A stretch of DNA of 7,079 nucleotides from CAYGWP01 sp964353455 (GCA_964353455.1 CAYGWP010000131.1:1-7079); one strand, 5' to 3'. Shown: positions 1 to 7,005, numbered from the stretch's first letter. Numbers and translations are program-made. Notes: generated by a model not told the origin, from the letters alone.

Positions 1-203
1 CAGACGATGGGCGACGAGTGGCCCTTGCCTGGGATGGGGACCTTCCACTTGACGTTCTCCGTGGCGGACCAGCGGACGGGGACATCGGTTTCGGTTGATG
101 TTCCATCTCCTCGCGGCCCGCGCCACGAGGGCCATTCCTCGGCCGAAGCACACGCAGCAAGAAGCCCCAGCACAATCAACGCCAGCACGCAGCACGCCCT
201 CAT
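1..203 (-). CDS. PQQ-like beta-propeller repeat protein, N-terminal part only
   Basis: The reading frame starts at ATG (203-201) and is open to the window edge, giving the first 67 residues. Residues 1-21 form a signal sequence with a hydrophobic core. It could be cut by signal peptidase I after Ala-Ser-Ala21, or be a lipoprotein signal, because Leu15-Ala-Ala-Cys18 fits a lipobox. The mature start reads WPSWRGPRGDGTS (24-36), followed by an NVKWKVPIPGKGHSSPIV stretch (50-67). This opening is typical of exported PQQ-like beta-propeller (BamB-like) proteins, which are very numerous in planctomycetes and often do not bind PQQ. The ATG overlaps the TGA of the DUF4838 gene (ATGA), and AAAGGA lies about 9 bases upstream, so translation is probably coupled. 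The role is unknown; such propellers usually serve as binding scaffolds or dehydrogenase-like domains. The family call rests on the N-terminus only. Confidence 0.8.
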   Translation of the reverse strand, partial: MRACCVLALIVLGLLAACASAEEWPSWRGPRGDGTSTETDVPVRWSATENVKWKVPIPGKGHSSPIV

Positions 204-2209
204 TCGGAATTATCCTTTCTCGACGGGCGGCCGAAGAAGAAGGTCTTGCGCGACGCCTGGAGGTAGGCGATGTTGGGCACGCCCAGGGCGAAGCCGTACA
301 GGTTCTCCGAGAGGAGGCGCTCGCGGGCCTCGACGGCCGCACGGGCCGGCGCCCAGTCTCCGCCCTGGCCCGCGGCCTGGATAGCCAGCACGGCCGCAGT
401 CTGGAATCGGGCGTAATCCAGCCCCCTGGCGAGGAACTCGATCCGCTCGAGCGCCCGCGGATCGCCTGCCGCCCGCCAACGGGGCGGGTCTTCGACAAGT
501 TGCCGCGCCCTGTCCAGGCGCCCCCGCAGCGGCGCCAGCGCTTCGGGCGAGAACTGCTGAAGGAGCGCCTGGGGGAACTCCTTGTTCCAGCCGCGGAATG
601 TCCCCCCGAGGGCCGCCGCCAGCGCCGATGTCTGCCGCTCCAGCGCATCAAAGTATTCCCGCACGGCCGGCGCCGCAGGGCCGAACCCCGTGCGGCAGTA
701 GTCATCCATGATCGCATCGACGTCTGCCGATGGATTCCACAGCAGCCGCGCCAGAACGTAGTAGTTCAGCCCCTGGGCCGCCCAGTGGTGCGTCAGGGAG
801 TCGAAGTCCGCAGCCATCATGCCGGTCTCGCCGCAGTGCCGCAGGTCCTCGCCCAGGCGGCGCGCGTACACGGCGGGATAGCCGCAGCCGTCGTGGAGCA
901 GGTTCGGCCGCAGGAAGAGGTGCGGCGCTACCCGTGCCCAGCCGTCCCACGCCTGGCGAGCGGCGGCGCGAGTCTCCTCGCTCAGGTATCCGAACCCGAC
1001 GAAACCGATGAAGACGTTCTCGCGCGGCTTTTCGCGGACGGGGGGCGTCTTCCACGCGCCGTAGGCGTAGCCGCCGACCCACTTGCCAGGCGCGGCCGAG
1101 GCCAGGTGCTCCGCCGCCAGGTTGTAGAAACGGACGTAGCGGTCGGTCAGGGCAGGGTATTCGAAGGCGACCTTCCCGCCCTTCGCATCGACGCTCACGA
1201 GTTCGACCTTCGGCGCGCCGGGCGGGTCCCACGCCTTGCACCGCTCGCACATGCAGTGGCCGCTGTAGGCATTGTCGTTGGGCGACGCCGAGAACGATGC
1301 GGCCTGGGGATACGCCCGGAAGTGCGCAAGCGCGTTGGCCACCCACTGGTCGAGGACCGCCGGGTTGGAGACGCATATCTTGACGCGCTCGTAGCCGCCC
1401 AGCGATGTGGGCCAGTCGCGGCTGCCGCCGGCCTGCTGCGCGAACCAGTCGGGATGCGCCTCGTGGTACTGCTCCCACCACGTGGTGAAGCCGTGGCCGT
1501 ACTGGTGCTCCACGCTGGAGCCCAGGCGCATGTGCCGCAGCCACGCGCCCGATTGGGCGCCCATGTCGCGCAGGGCCTTGTCGTCCATCGGCATGGCGCG
1601 GAGTGCGACCTGCCACTTGTCGGATTTTGTCTGGCCGAGCCAGTCGCGGATCTTGCGCTGCACAAGTTTCGGGGCATCGGTCCGGTCGAGCGGCCCAACC
1701 GACACGGTGCGGACCTGCGGCACAACCTCGCCGAGCGGTCCCGGCCACAGCCACCGCACGCCCAGCGAATCCTCAAGGAATGCGAGCGCGGCGAAGTACG
1801 TGCCCTGCTGGGTATCCTTGCCCCTGATTACATCATCGCGGCCGGCCAGGACCAAGCGACGGCCGACGGTGCGCATCAGGAAGCCTTCGGGCGGAAGCGC
1901 GTCGGTCCGCGCGCCGGCCTCCGCCGCAAGTTGCGCAGCGCCGACCACAACAAGCGTGCCGGCCCGCTCATCGGCCGTCAGCGCATCTTCCTTCTTGACG
2001 GGGACCTCCGCGCCGCTCGCCTTCTTCAAGTACGCCTGGAGTTCCGCGGCTGCGGCCGCGGCGGGCCGCGATGGAGTTGAGGCCGTGACGATAACGCACG
2101 CAGGCCGGCCGTCGCGGACGAGAACAAGGGCCGGCGAGTCGGCCTCGGCCACGGCCGCAGCGGCAGCCGCTGCAACGAGCGCCGCCAGCGCCTTCATGAA
2201 ACTCGGCAT
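200..2209 (-). CDS. Exported DUF4838 domain protein (putative glycoside hydrolase-like)
   Basis: This 669-residue protein starts at ATG 2209, with AAGGGA just upstream; an in-frame ATG further upstream (2236) would overlap the preceding gene and lacks these signals. Residues 1-23 are an Ala-rich signal peptide. Residues about 28-170 resemble the GH20b/GH67 N-terminal type domain: AAAAELQAYLKKASG (51-65), then GTYFAALAFLEDSLGVRWLW (136-155). The central part matches DUF4838: HGHGFTTWWEQYH-like (238-249), HPDWFA (252-257), CVSNPAVLDQWV (279-290) and SPNDN (309-313), followed by a Cys cluster HCMCERC (318-324). The C-terminal third is helical. DUF4838 proteins are mostly uncharacterised, but their architecture resembles alpha-glucuronidase and hexosaminidase families, so action on a sugar polymer outside the cytoplasm is likely. 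I cannot assign catalytic residues. It follows the BNR_4 gene by 20 bp and overlaps the next gene by 4 bp, which supports one operon. No frameshift or truncation is seen. Confidence 0.9.
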   Translation of the reverse strand: MPSFMKALAALVAAAAAAAVAEADSPALVLVRDGRPACVIVTASTPSRPAAAAAAELQAYLKKASGAEVPVKKEDALTADERAGTLVVVGAAQLAAEAGARTDALPPEGFLMRTVGRRLVLAGRDDVIRGKDTQQGTYFAALAFLEDSLGVRWLWPGPLGEVVPQVRTVSVGPLDRTDAPKLVQRKIRDWLGQTKSDKWQVALRAMPMDDKALRDMGAQSGAWLRHMRLGSSVEHQYGHGFTTWWEQYHEAHPDWFAQQAGGSRDWPTSLGGYERVKICVSNPAVLDQWVANALAHFRAYPQAASFSASPNDNAYSGHCMCERCKAWDPPGAPKVELVSVDAKGGKVAFEYPALTDRYVRFYNLAAEHLASAAPGKWVGGYAYGAWKTPPVREKPRENVFIGFVGFGYLSEETRAAARQAWDGWARVAPHLFLRPNLLHDGCGYPAVYARRLGEDLRHCGETGMMAADFDSLTHHWAAQGLNYYVLARLLWNPSADVDAIMDDYCRTGFGPAAPAVREYFDALERQTSALAAALGGTFRGWNKEFPQALLQQFSPEALAPLRGRLDRARQLVEDPPRWRAAGDPRALERIEFLARGLDYARFQTAAVLAIQAAGQGGDWAPARAAVEARERLLSENLYGFALGVPNIAYLQASRKTFFFGRPSRKDNSE

Positions 2210-2229
2210 CAGATCCCTTTTGCCCCGCG

Positions 2230-3627
2230 TTACCACGCCACCTCTGGCGCAGCGAAGTCCTCGGCCATGCTCGTCGGCAGGCGCCAGACGTGGTCGCCCG
2301 CGCGGTTCGTGAAGTAGAGGGACGACTCTGACGGCTCTCGGGCATTGCCGTCGGCCCAGAGGCAGTAGAAGTCGGGCTGGGCGTTAACCGGCCTACGCAT
2401 GTAGGTATGGTTGCGCGTGCTGCCGGTCGTCAACTGTTTGACCTTCTGCCAGGAGGCGCCCTGGTCGCGGCTGAGCCATGAGACGACCTCGCCGCCGGGG
2501 TTGTAGTCCTGCGGGCCGGGCGCGGTGGGGGCAATGACCCGCCACGCGTCGTCCAGCCCCACGTAAAGAGACCCGTGATCGTAGTTGTTGTGCGACGTGG
2601 TCAACGTGCGGAACGCCCACGCCTCGCCGGTCCACCAGGCGGTCCGCCACGTGCGCGGGTCGTTCTTGGGCCCCGACTCGTAGCCCTTGCTCGTGATGAA
2701 CAAGATGACGGGCCGTCCGTCGGCGTCGAAGGCGAGGTCCTTCAGGTACACCAGCAGCCCCTGGGCCCGCGAATCGTAGATGCGAGCGGGGCTGTCAACC
2801 GCCGTCACGGGCGTTTCGACGGGCTTGCCGCCGGCGGTCTGCCAGGTGCGGCCGAAGTCGCGGGTCTCCAGGTAGTAAATGTTTGCGCGGGCGTTGAGGC
2901 CGACGGGCTTGGGGTGATAGTCGAACGCGGTGGCGATGCGCGGGCCGTCGCGCCAACTGATTTGATAATCACCCATCTCGATGCCTGCCAGCGGGCGCGG
3001 GTCGGTCCACTTTAGGCCCCCCTCGCTGGTCATCCAGTGGAGACCCCGGATCACCCCCTTCGGCTCCAGGGGGCTGTTGTAGCGCGTGTGGAGGAACAGG
3101 AACCCCTGGCCGGGGACGTACCACGGCTGCGGGTACGAGAAGTTGCCGGTCCAGGTCCGCTCGAAGGCGTCGATGGAATACGGGGCCTTGCTTCGGTGGA
3201 TGAACGACTGGCCGCCCGACCCGTGCGCGGGCGAGAAGATCCAGAGGTACCCCTTGTCGTCAATCGAGAGGACGGGGTTCTCGTGGGCATCACTCGTCTT
3301 CTTATTCAGGAGGATGACCGGCCGCGGCACCTTGCCGGTCGAGTGGTCGAAGTACGAGACCATGTGCAGGAGTTCGTTCTTCTCTTTCGACCGCCCGCCA
3401 TAGACGAAGAAGGTCTTGTCGGCCTCCTTCGAGTAGATGGCGATGGGGATGTGCTGCTGGGGATACGTGGCGAACCCGCCGCTGTACTTGTACTTATAGA
3501 TGTCGCCGGAGGGTTGGTTGAAGTACCAGATGCCGCGGTAACCGTCGTCGCGCGGCAAGGGCGCATCGGCGGCCATTGCGGCGGCGCCTGAGAGGACCAG
3601 GGCCGTCACGGCCGGCAGGATTCGCAT
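2230..3627 (-). CDS. Exported BNR_4 (sialidase-like) beta-propeller protein
   Basis: The chosen start is ATG 3627, giving 465 residues: GAGGAG lies 7 bases upstream and residues 1-20 (MRILPAVTALVL...AMAA) form a signal peptide. Longer in-frame starts, up to 3810, would run back into the DUF1080 gene. The mature protein has the BNR_4 signature: GYRGIWYFNQP (29-39), YPQQHIPIAIYS (55-66), KTFFVYGG (71-78), DAHENPVLSIDDKGYLWIFS (113-132), and HGSGGQSFIHRS (135-146). Asp-box-like turns are ETRDFGRTW (254-262) and LSRDQGASW (385-393), with a weaker one at 200-207, as expected for a multi-bladed propeller. The family includes many uncharacterised secreted proteins, and ulvan lyases of families PL24/PL25 have been annotated with this domain (from memory). 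Conserved-looking His115, His135 and His144 sit where an active site could be, but that is inference. It lies 19 bp after the DUF1080 gene and 20 bp before the DUF4838 gene. Confidence 0.9.
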   Translation of the reverse strand: MRILPAVTALVLSGAAAMAADAPLPRDDGYRGIWYFNQPSGDIYKYKYSGGFATYPQQHIPIAIYSKEADKTFFVYGGRSKEKNELLHMVSYFDHSTGKVPRPVILLNKKTSDAHENPVLSIDDKGYLWIFSPAHGSGGQSFIHRSKAPYSIDAFERTWTGNFSYPQPWYVPGQGFLFLHTRYNSPLEPKGVIRGLHWMTSEGGLKWTDPRPLAGIEMGDYQISWRDGPRIATAFDYHPKPVGLNARANIYYLETRDFGRTWQTAGGKPVETPVTAVDSPARIYDSRAQGLLVYLKDLAFDADGRPVILFITSKGYESGPKNDPRTWRTAWWTGEAWAFRTLTTSHNNYDHGSLYVGLDDAWRVIAPTAPGPQDYNPGGEVVSWLSRDQGASWQKVKQLTTGSTRNHTYMRRPVNAQPDFYCLWADGNAREPSESSLYFTNRAGDHVWRLPTSMAEDFAAPEVAW

Positions 3628-3632
3628 GGGAT

Positions 3633-3646
3633 CGCTCCTCGGAGCG
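3633..3646 (-). promoter_or_regulatory. Hairpin holding the Shine-Dalgarno of the BNR_4 gene
   Basis: Read on the minus strand, the spacer contains CGCTC-CGAG-GAGCG, a perfect 5-bp GC-rich stem with a 4-base loop. The Shine-Dalgarno GAGGAG (3640-3635) is split between the loop and the 3' arm. The stop codon of the DUF1080 gene (3649-3647) touches the 5' arm, so a ribosome finishing that gene would melt the hairpin. This suggests translational coupling. The inverted repeat and SD are visible in the sequence; the regulatory effect is inferred, and a 5-bp stem may be only a weak barrier. Confidence 0.4.
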
Positions 3647-4396
3647 TTACTTCTGGGTGTCATCAGGAACGGGTTCGATGTTGCGGATGCGGATATTGCG
3701 GAGCCCCGCCTTGGTGCGCCAGGCCGCAACGCCGAACGGCTGAGAGGCCTCGACCTCCCACCGCACGCTGACCTTGCGCTCGCCGAGGTCAATGGCCACC
3801 AACTCTTCATCGTCTATCCATGCGTTGATTTTCTTGCCGCTCACGCGCACCTGGATCCGGTACCAGCGGTTGTTGGCGAACTCCATCATCTTGGTGGTCT
3901 CGTTCTCGGAGGCGTCGTAGCCGTCCAGGGACGAGAGGCCCACCAGGCTGCCCCCCCATCCGCCGCAGATCAGGCTGATGCAGGAGTCGCGCACCGGGAA
4001 CGTCAGGCCGCAGAAGAAGTCGCTGCCGTCCAGGCGGCAGGCCTCCAGGGCGATCTCGTAATGGTCTTTCGGGATCGTGCCGCCGGTCCACGTGATGCCC
4101 GTCAAGTCGCCGGGCCCTGTGTTGAGGATGATCTGGCCGTCCTTGACCTCGACGTGCCCCTCGCCGCCGAACGGGGTGGATTTCCAGCCCGCGAGGGTCT
4201 TTCCGTCGAAGGCCTTCTGCCAGCCGTCGGCATCGGCCGTGCCGGGCAGGGATTCCTCGGCCGGCGCCGCGCTGTCCGGCGCGCGGGTTTCCGGCGCCTT
4301 CTCGGGCGCTGCGGGCGGCGCAGCGTTCTTCGAGCATCCGGCCATTAGAATCGCCGCCATCGCCAGGGCCGTCATCACGCCGGGCAACCTCTTCAT
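3647..4396 (-). CDS. DUF1080 (3-keto-disaccharide hydrolase type) lipoprotein
   Basis: This 249-residue protein begins at ATG 4396, with a consensus AGGAGG (4407-4402) 5 bases upstream. Residues 1-20 are a signal sequence ending in Leu17-Met-Ala-Gly-Cys21. That is a slightly non-standard lipobox (Met at -3), but it is followed by the usual Ser-Lys and a flexible Ala/Pro/Glu-rich linker (24-50), so a membrane-anchored lipoprotein is likely. Residues about 57-241 form a single DUF1080 domain: DGWQKAFDGKTLAGWKS (57-73), VKDGQIIL (84-91), DHYEIALEACRLDGSDFFCGLTF (111-133), RWYRIQVRVSGKKINAWIDDE (178-198), and a closing AAWRTKAGLRNIRIRNIEPV. The domain has a concanavalin-like sandwich fold. Some characterised members hydrolyse 3-keto-glycosides; many others are untested and may simply bind carbohydrate. 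It is the first gene of the tight cluster and is preceded by the heptamer repeat element. Confidence 0.9.
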   Translation of the reverse strand: MKRLPGVMTALAMAAILMAGCSKNAAPPAAPEKAPETRAPDSAAPAEESLPGTADADGWQKAFDGKTLAGWKSTPFGGEGHVEVKDGQIILNTGPGDLTGITWTGGTIPKDHYEIALEACRLDGSDFFCGLTFPVRDSCISLICGGWGGSLVGLSSLDGYDASENETTKMMEFANNRWYRIQVRVSGKKINAWIDDEELVAIDLGERKVSVRWEVEASQPFGVAAWRTKAGLRNIRIRNIEPVPDDTQK

Positions 4397-4414
4397 ATGC
4401 GCCTCCTGCCTTAC

Positions 4415-4559
4415 ATTGTGGATTGTGGATTAAGGAGAATTGTGGATTGTGGATTGTGGATTGAAAAGCACAAAGTGCGCCCGGGCGGGCCGCTTTGCCG
4501 TCAATCCACAATTCACAATCCTCAATTGCCGTCTTCAATCCAATCCACAATCCACAATT
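4415..4559. repeat. Intergenic inverted array of a 7-bp (ATTGTGG) tandem repeat
   Basis: The left arm (4415-4463) is made of ATTGTGG units: two plus a partial, an AAGGAG interruption, then three plus a partial. The right arm (4502-4559) carries the complement, as AATCCACA-type units. The outer 17 bases at 4415-4431 are perfectly complementary to 4542-4558. The inner 26 bases at 4438-4463 match the complement of 4502-4527 at 24 positions. Between the arms lies a 38-base GC-rich core (4464-4501). The whole can fold into one long interrupted hairpin on either strand. It fills most of the 170-bp gap between the stop of the 802-residue gene and the DUF1080 ribosome binding site. There is no transposase, and I could not make out target duplications. 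A non-autonomous mobile repeat or a structured intergenic element is possible; its function is unknown. Confidence 0.85.
4464..4501 (-). other. GC-rich structured core of the inverted-repeat element
   Basis: On the minus strand, CAAAG (4497-4493) pairs with CTTTG (4475-4471), and inside it GCCC pairs with GGGC around a short loop. An alternative small hairpin, GCAC-TTT-GTGC followed by TTTT, overlaps the same bases and looks like a weak intrinsic terminator or attenuator facing the DUF1080 gene. The two folds are mutually exclusive. Pairing is read from the sequence; a termination role is speculative, since a 4-bp stem is weak on its own. Confidence 0.3.
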
Positions 4560-4566
4560 CTTTCGG

Positions 4567-6975
4567 CTACGGCTTGGCGGGCGCGAGGTCCACAGCCCTC
4601 AGCGAGCCGTCGTAGCCCCGGAGGATGAAGCGGTGCCAGGCGGCGACCGCATCCATCCCGGAGTTCATCGCAACGGCCGCCTCGGTTGCGTGATAGCCGA
4701 CCACCCACGGGTACCAGCCGTAGGGGCGGGACGGCGGGACGGATGTCTGCTCCAGGTTCCGTAGCAGCAGGTCCAGTTCGCTCTCGCCCTCGGTGCGGGC
4801 ATCCAGCGAGAGGCGCTGGCCGGCCGCCACCGGGGCGTACACCAGGTCCCAGTCTGCCAGGACCGCAAGCCAAAAAATGGTGCGGCCGGGGCCTTCCTTG
4901 ACGTACTGGGCGAAGGTGGTCCGCAGTTTCGTGTCCAGGTTCTCGGCGAATGTCGCCCACGCCTTTTCAGGGATGGAGAAACTAACAAGATTCGATACCT
5001 CGATCTTGTCGAGGCGGTAGGTGTTGACGGCGGCCCGGCGCTTGAGGATCCCGAACATCCACCGCGCTTCCAGCGAGTGCTTCAAGGGCAGCGGGTCGCC
5101 CGCGCTCGCGGCGTCGATGGAATTGCCGACGTCCTGCCCCAGGACGGCCAGCGCTGCCTGGTACGAACGGCCAACCAGCGCGTTGACGGCCCGCGACAGG
5201 TCCGCCTCGGGCAGGGGGAACCGGGCAAGGTCGTCGAACGGCTGGACGAGGCCCTGGAGGGTCTGGCGCGCGGCATCGGGCGGGACGCTCCTCGCGACGA
5301 GGTCCGGGGCAACCTTGAGTATCTGGACGGTCATCGCGGATGCCCGCGCGGGGCGATACTTCGCCACGGCCTTGACGGCGGCGTCGGCCCGCATCAGGAG
5401 GTCGAGGTCCGAGGCGCGTGCGGCCGCCGCGGCCAGTTTCAAAATCCCCTCATCGCGCTTCGCCGGGAAGCACGCCCCGGCCGCGTCGATCTCGGCCCGC
5501 GCGATCGACTGGCCGCGCAAGTACATCTCCTTCAATCTCGGCGACATGTCCTTGGGCGGCCCGGACCTTATCTTCGGAAACATGCCGGTCAAGGTCCGGC
5601 AATTGTTTCGCACATGGCGGGCCTGGTTGAGCGCTGCGGGGGCGCCTTCCGTCCGGAGTTCCGACATCAGGGTGCTGTAGGCATAGACCAGGCCGCGCGC
5701 CGCCGCCGGCGCCAGGTCCGCCGCTTCCACGTCGCGTCGGAATTGGTCTTCCTGGCGGATTTCGGCGATGCGGGCGTACCCCAGCGCCCGCGTGTCGGCG
5801 CCTTCCACGTACTTGAGGGCGGCGTCCAGTTCCGTCTGCCGCAGCGTCAGGTACTCCGGATACACGCACTTTGAGGAGGCGATGCTTTCGGCCAGGTTGG
5901 CGGCCCGCTCGATCTCGGCCAGCAGTTGCCGCGCCTTGGAGCGCGCGGCAGTGACCTGGAACCCGGTCTCGACCATGGCGGCAAACCGCTGGACGTCCTG
6001 GACGACCGGCGCCCAGCCTTCGCCCTGCAAATTGGCGGCGGCCTGCCGGACGTGCGCGAGGCGCTGCTTCTCGTCATCGGTCATGGGCGGCGGCTCGGCC
6101 TCGAAGGTCTCGGCCGGCTCGGCCGCAGGAGCGGCATCGGCCTTGCCTCTTCCTGCGGCGTACTCGCGGACGGACTGGTCGGTCTCGCGGACCGCGCGGA
6201 GTCCGGCCAGGAAGTCTGCCAGCGGGGGGATGAGTTCGGCATCTGCTTCCTGGGGTGCGGCGGCCATGGCCTCGGCCGCGCGGCCCATCTGGGCGACGCC
6301 CTGGGCGACCTTCTCGGCCGCGCCTTGATAGAAAGTCCGGTCCTCGCTCGCGGCGTCGAGTTTGGCCTGCTTTGCCGACCACGCGCCGACCGAATCGTAG
6401 AGAGGATTCAGGAGCCGCCCATTGTTGACCAGGTACTCGCCGAAGGCATCCACCTGGTACCTGGTGCGGGGGGGCGTCAGGACGCCCCAGCCGCGCACCA
6501 GGCACGCGCGGGCCATCTCGCGGGTCTGAAGGCGCAGGTCAACGGCCGGCCCGCCAGGGAGTGCACCCGCCGCGCCGGGCGCGGACGCGGAGCGGCCCTT
6601 GAGTTGCTTGATCTCGGCGTCGAGCGACTCAATGGCCGCATCGTGCCACATCGCCTGGCAGTGGATGCGGTTTCCGGCGGCGTCGAAAGGCCCCATCTGG
6701 TGGTGCAACTTCTCGAGTTCTTCGGTGAGGCGCCTGCGCTCGACCGGGTCGGTCGTGCCGCGGAGGGACTTCTCGGTCTGGGCGGCCTGCGTGGTGAGCG
6801 ACTCAAGGCTTGCCTTGCTGGGCGATGGCGCGGTCGCAGGCGGGGCGGGGGGCGGGGCGGGGGCCTGGGCGGCGGGCGCCGGAACGTCCGTCGCGGCAGG
6901 GGGCGCTGTAGCCGCAAGCGCCGTCGGCGCTGCCAGGGCAACTGCCGATAGCACCACTATTAAATATCTCAGCAC
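4567..6975 (-). CDS. Large exported helical protein of unknown function
   Basis: I do not recognise this protein. I place the start at GTG 6975 (802 residues): AAGAGG (6986-6981) lies 5 bases upstream, and the product then begins directly with a classic signal peptide, LRYLIVVLSAVALAAP, probably cut after Ala-Leu-Ala21. The in-frame ATG at 7002 would add nine polar residues and has only a poor, distant SD. A Pro/Ala-rich linker (about 22-52) precedes a charged, possibly coiled-coil region (about 60-127, with PVERRRLTEELEKLHHQM). A low-complexity stretch follows (about 129-144), then a helical segment, a second Pro/Ala/Glu-rich linker (about 278-298), and a long Ala/Leu-rich helical C-terminal half. 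The end is aromatic: RPYGWYPWVVGY (750-761). No transmembrane segment is seen after the signal, and no catalytic motif. It ends with TAG at 4569-4567. A periplasmic scaffold or binding role is possible but unsupported. Confidence 0.75.
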   Translation of the reverse strand: MLRYLIVVLSAVALAAPTALAATAPPAATDVPAPAAQAPAPPPAPPATAPSPSKASLESLTTQAAQTEKSLRGTTDPVERRRLTEELEKLHHQMGPFDAAGNRIHCQAMWHDAAIESLDAEIKQLKGRSASAPGAAGALPGGPAVDLRLQTREMARACLVRGWGVLTPPRTRYQVDAFGEYLVNNGRLLNPLYDSVGAWSAKQAKLDAASEDRTFYQGAAEKVAQGVAQMGRAAEAMAAAPQEADAELIPPLADFLAGLRAVRETDQSVREYAAGRGKADAAPAAEPAETFEAEPPPMTDDEKQRLAHVRQAAANLQGEGWAPVVQDVQRFAAMVETGFQVTAARSKARQLLAEIERAANLAESIASSKCVYPEYLTLRQTELDAALKYVEGADTRALGYARIAEIRQEDQFRRDVEAADLAPAAARGLVYAYSTLMSELRTEGAPAALNQARHVRNNCRTLTGMFPKIRSGPPKDMSPRLKEMYLRGQSIARAEIDAAGACFPAKRDEGILKLAAAAARASDLDLLMRADAAVKAVAKYRPARASAMTVQILKVAPDLVARSVPPDAARQTLQGLVQPFDDLARFPLPEADLSRAVNALVGRSYQAALAVLGQDVGNSIDAASAGDPLPLKHSLEARWMFGILKRRAAVNTYRLDKIEVSNLVSFSIPEKAWATFAENLDTKLRTTFAQYVKEGPGRTIFWLAVLADWDLVYAPVAAGQRLSLDARTEGESELDLLLRNLEQTSVPPSRPYGWYPWVVGYHATEAAVAMNSGMDAVAAWHRFILRGYDGSLRAVDLAPAKP

Positions 6976-6980
6976 GTTTT

Positions 6981-6986
6981 CCTCTT
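6981..6986 (-). promoter_or_regulatory. Ribosome binding site supporting the GTG start at 6975
   Basis: The minus strand reads AAGAGG, then AAAAC, then GTG. The 5-base spacing is good, and the following codons encode a hydrophobic signal sequence at once. The alternative ATG at 7002 has only AAGG-like bases about 17 upstream, so this site decides the start. Confidence 0.6.
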
Positions 6987-7005
6987 GATGTGCTGAATTC
7001 ATCGG

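Noticed and set aside
95..2080. A 661-codon open frame on the plus strand
   Set aside because: It is antisense to the DUF4838 gene, whose protein has clear family motifs. The plus-strand translation is Arg/Pro/Ala-rich with no domain, as expected of a GC-rich shadow frame.
3626..4348. Plus-strand open frame of 240 codons, and a 341-codon one at 5926-6951
   Set aside because: Both lie antisense to well-supported minus-strand genes, have no good ribosome binding site or domain, and show the composition of GC-driven shadows.
3807..4550. Minus-strand frame of 247 codons running through the repeat, with IHNPQ-type repeats in its N-terminus
   Set aside because: The N-terminal part is only translated heptamer repeat and the rest overlaps the DUF1080 gene out of frame, giving an Arg-rich, structureless product. 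It is a spurious ORF that automated annotation could pick up.
4502..4559. Cluster of DnaA-box-like sequences (AATCCACA against TTATCCACA)
   Set aside because: Each unit lacks the first two consensus bases, no dnaA, dnaN or other origin gene is near, and the spacing is explained by a simple 7-bp repeat. An origin is not supported.
4415..4559. CRISPR array
   Set aside because: The repeats are 7 bp, contiguous without spacers, and occur in inverted arms; no cas genes are present.
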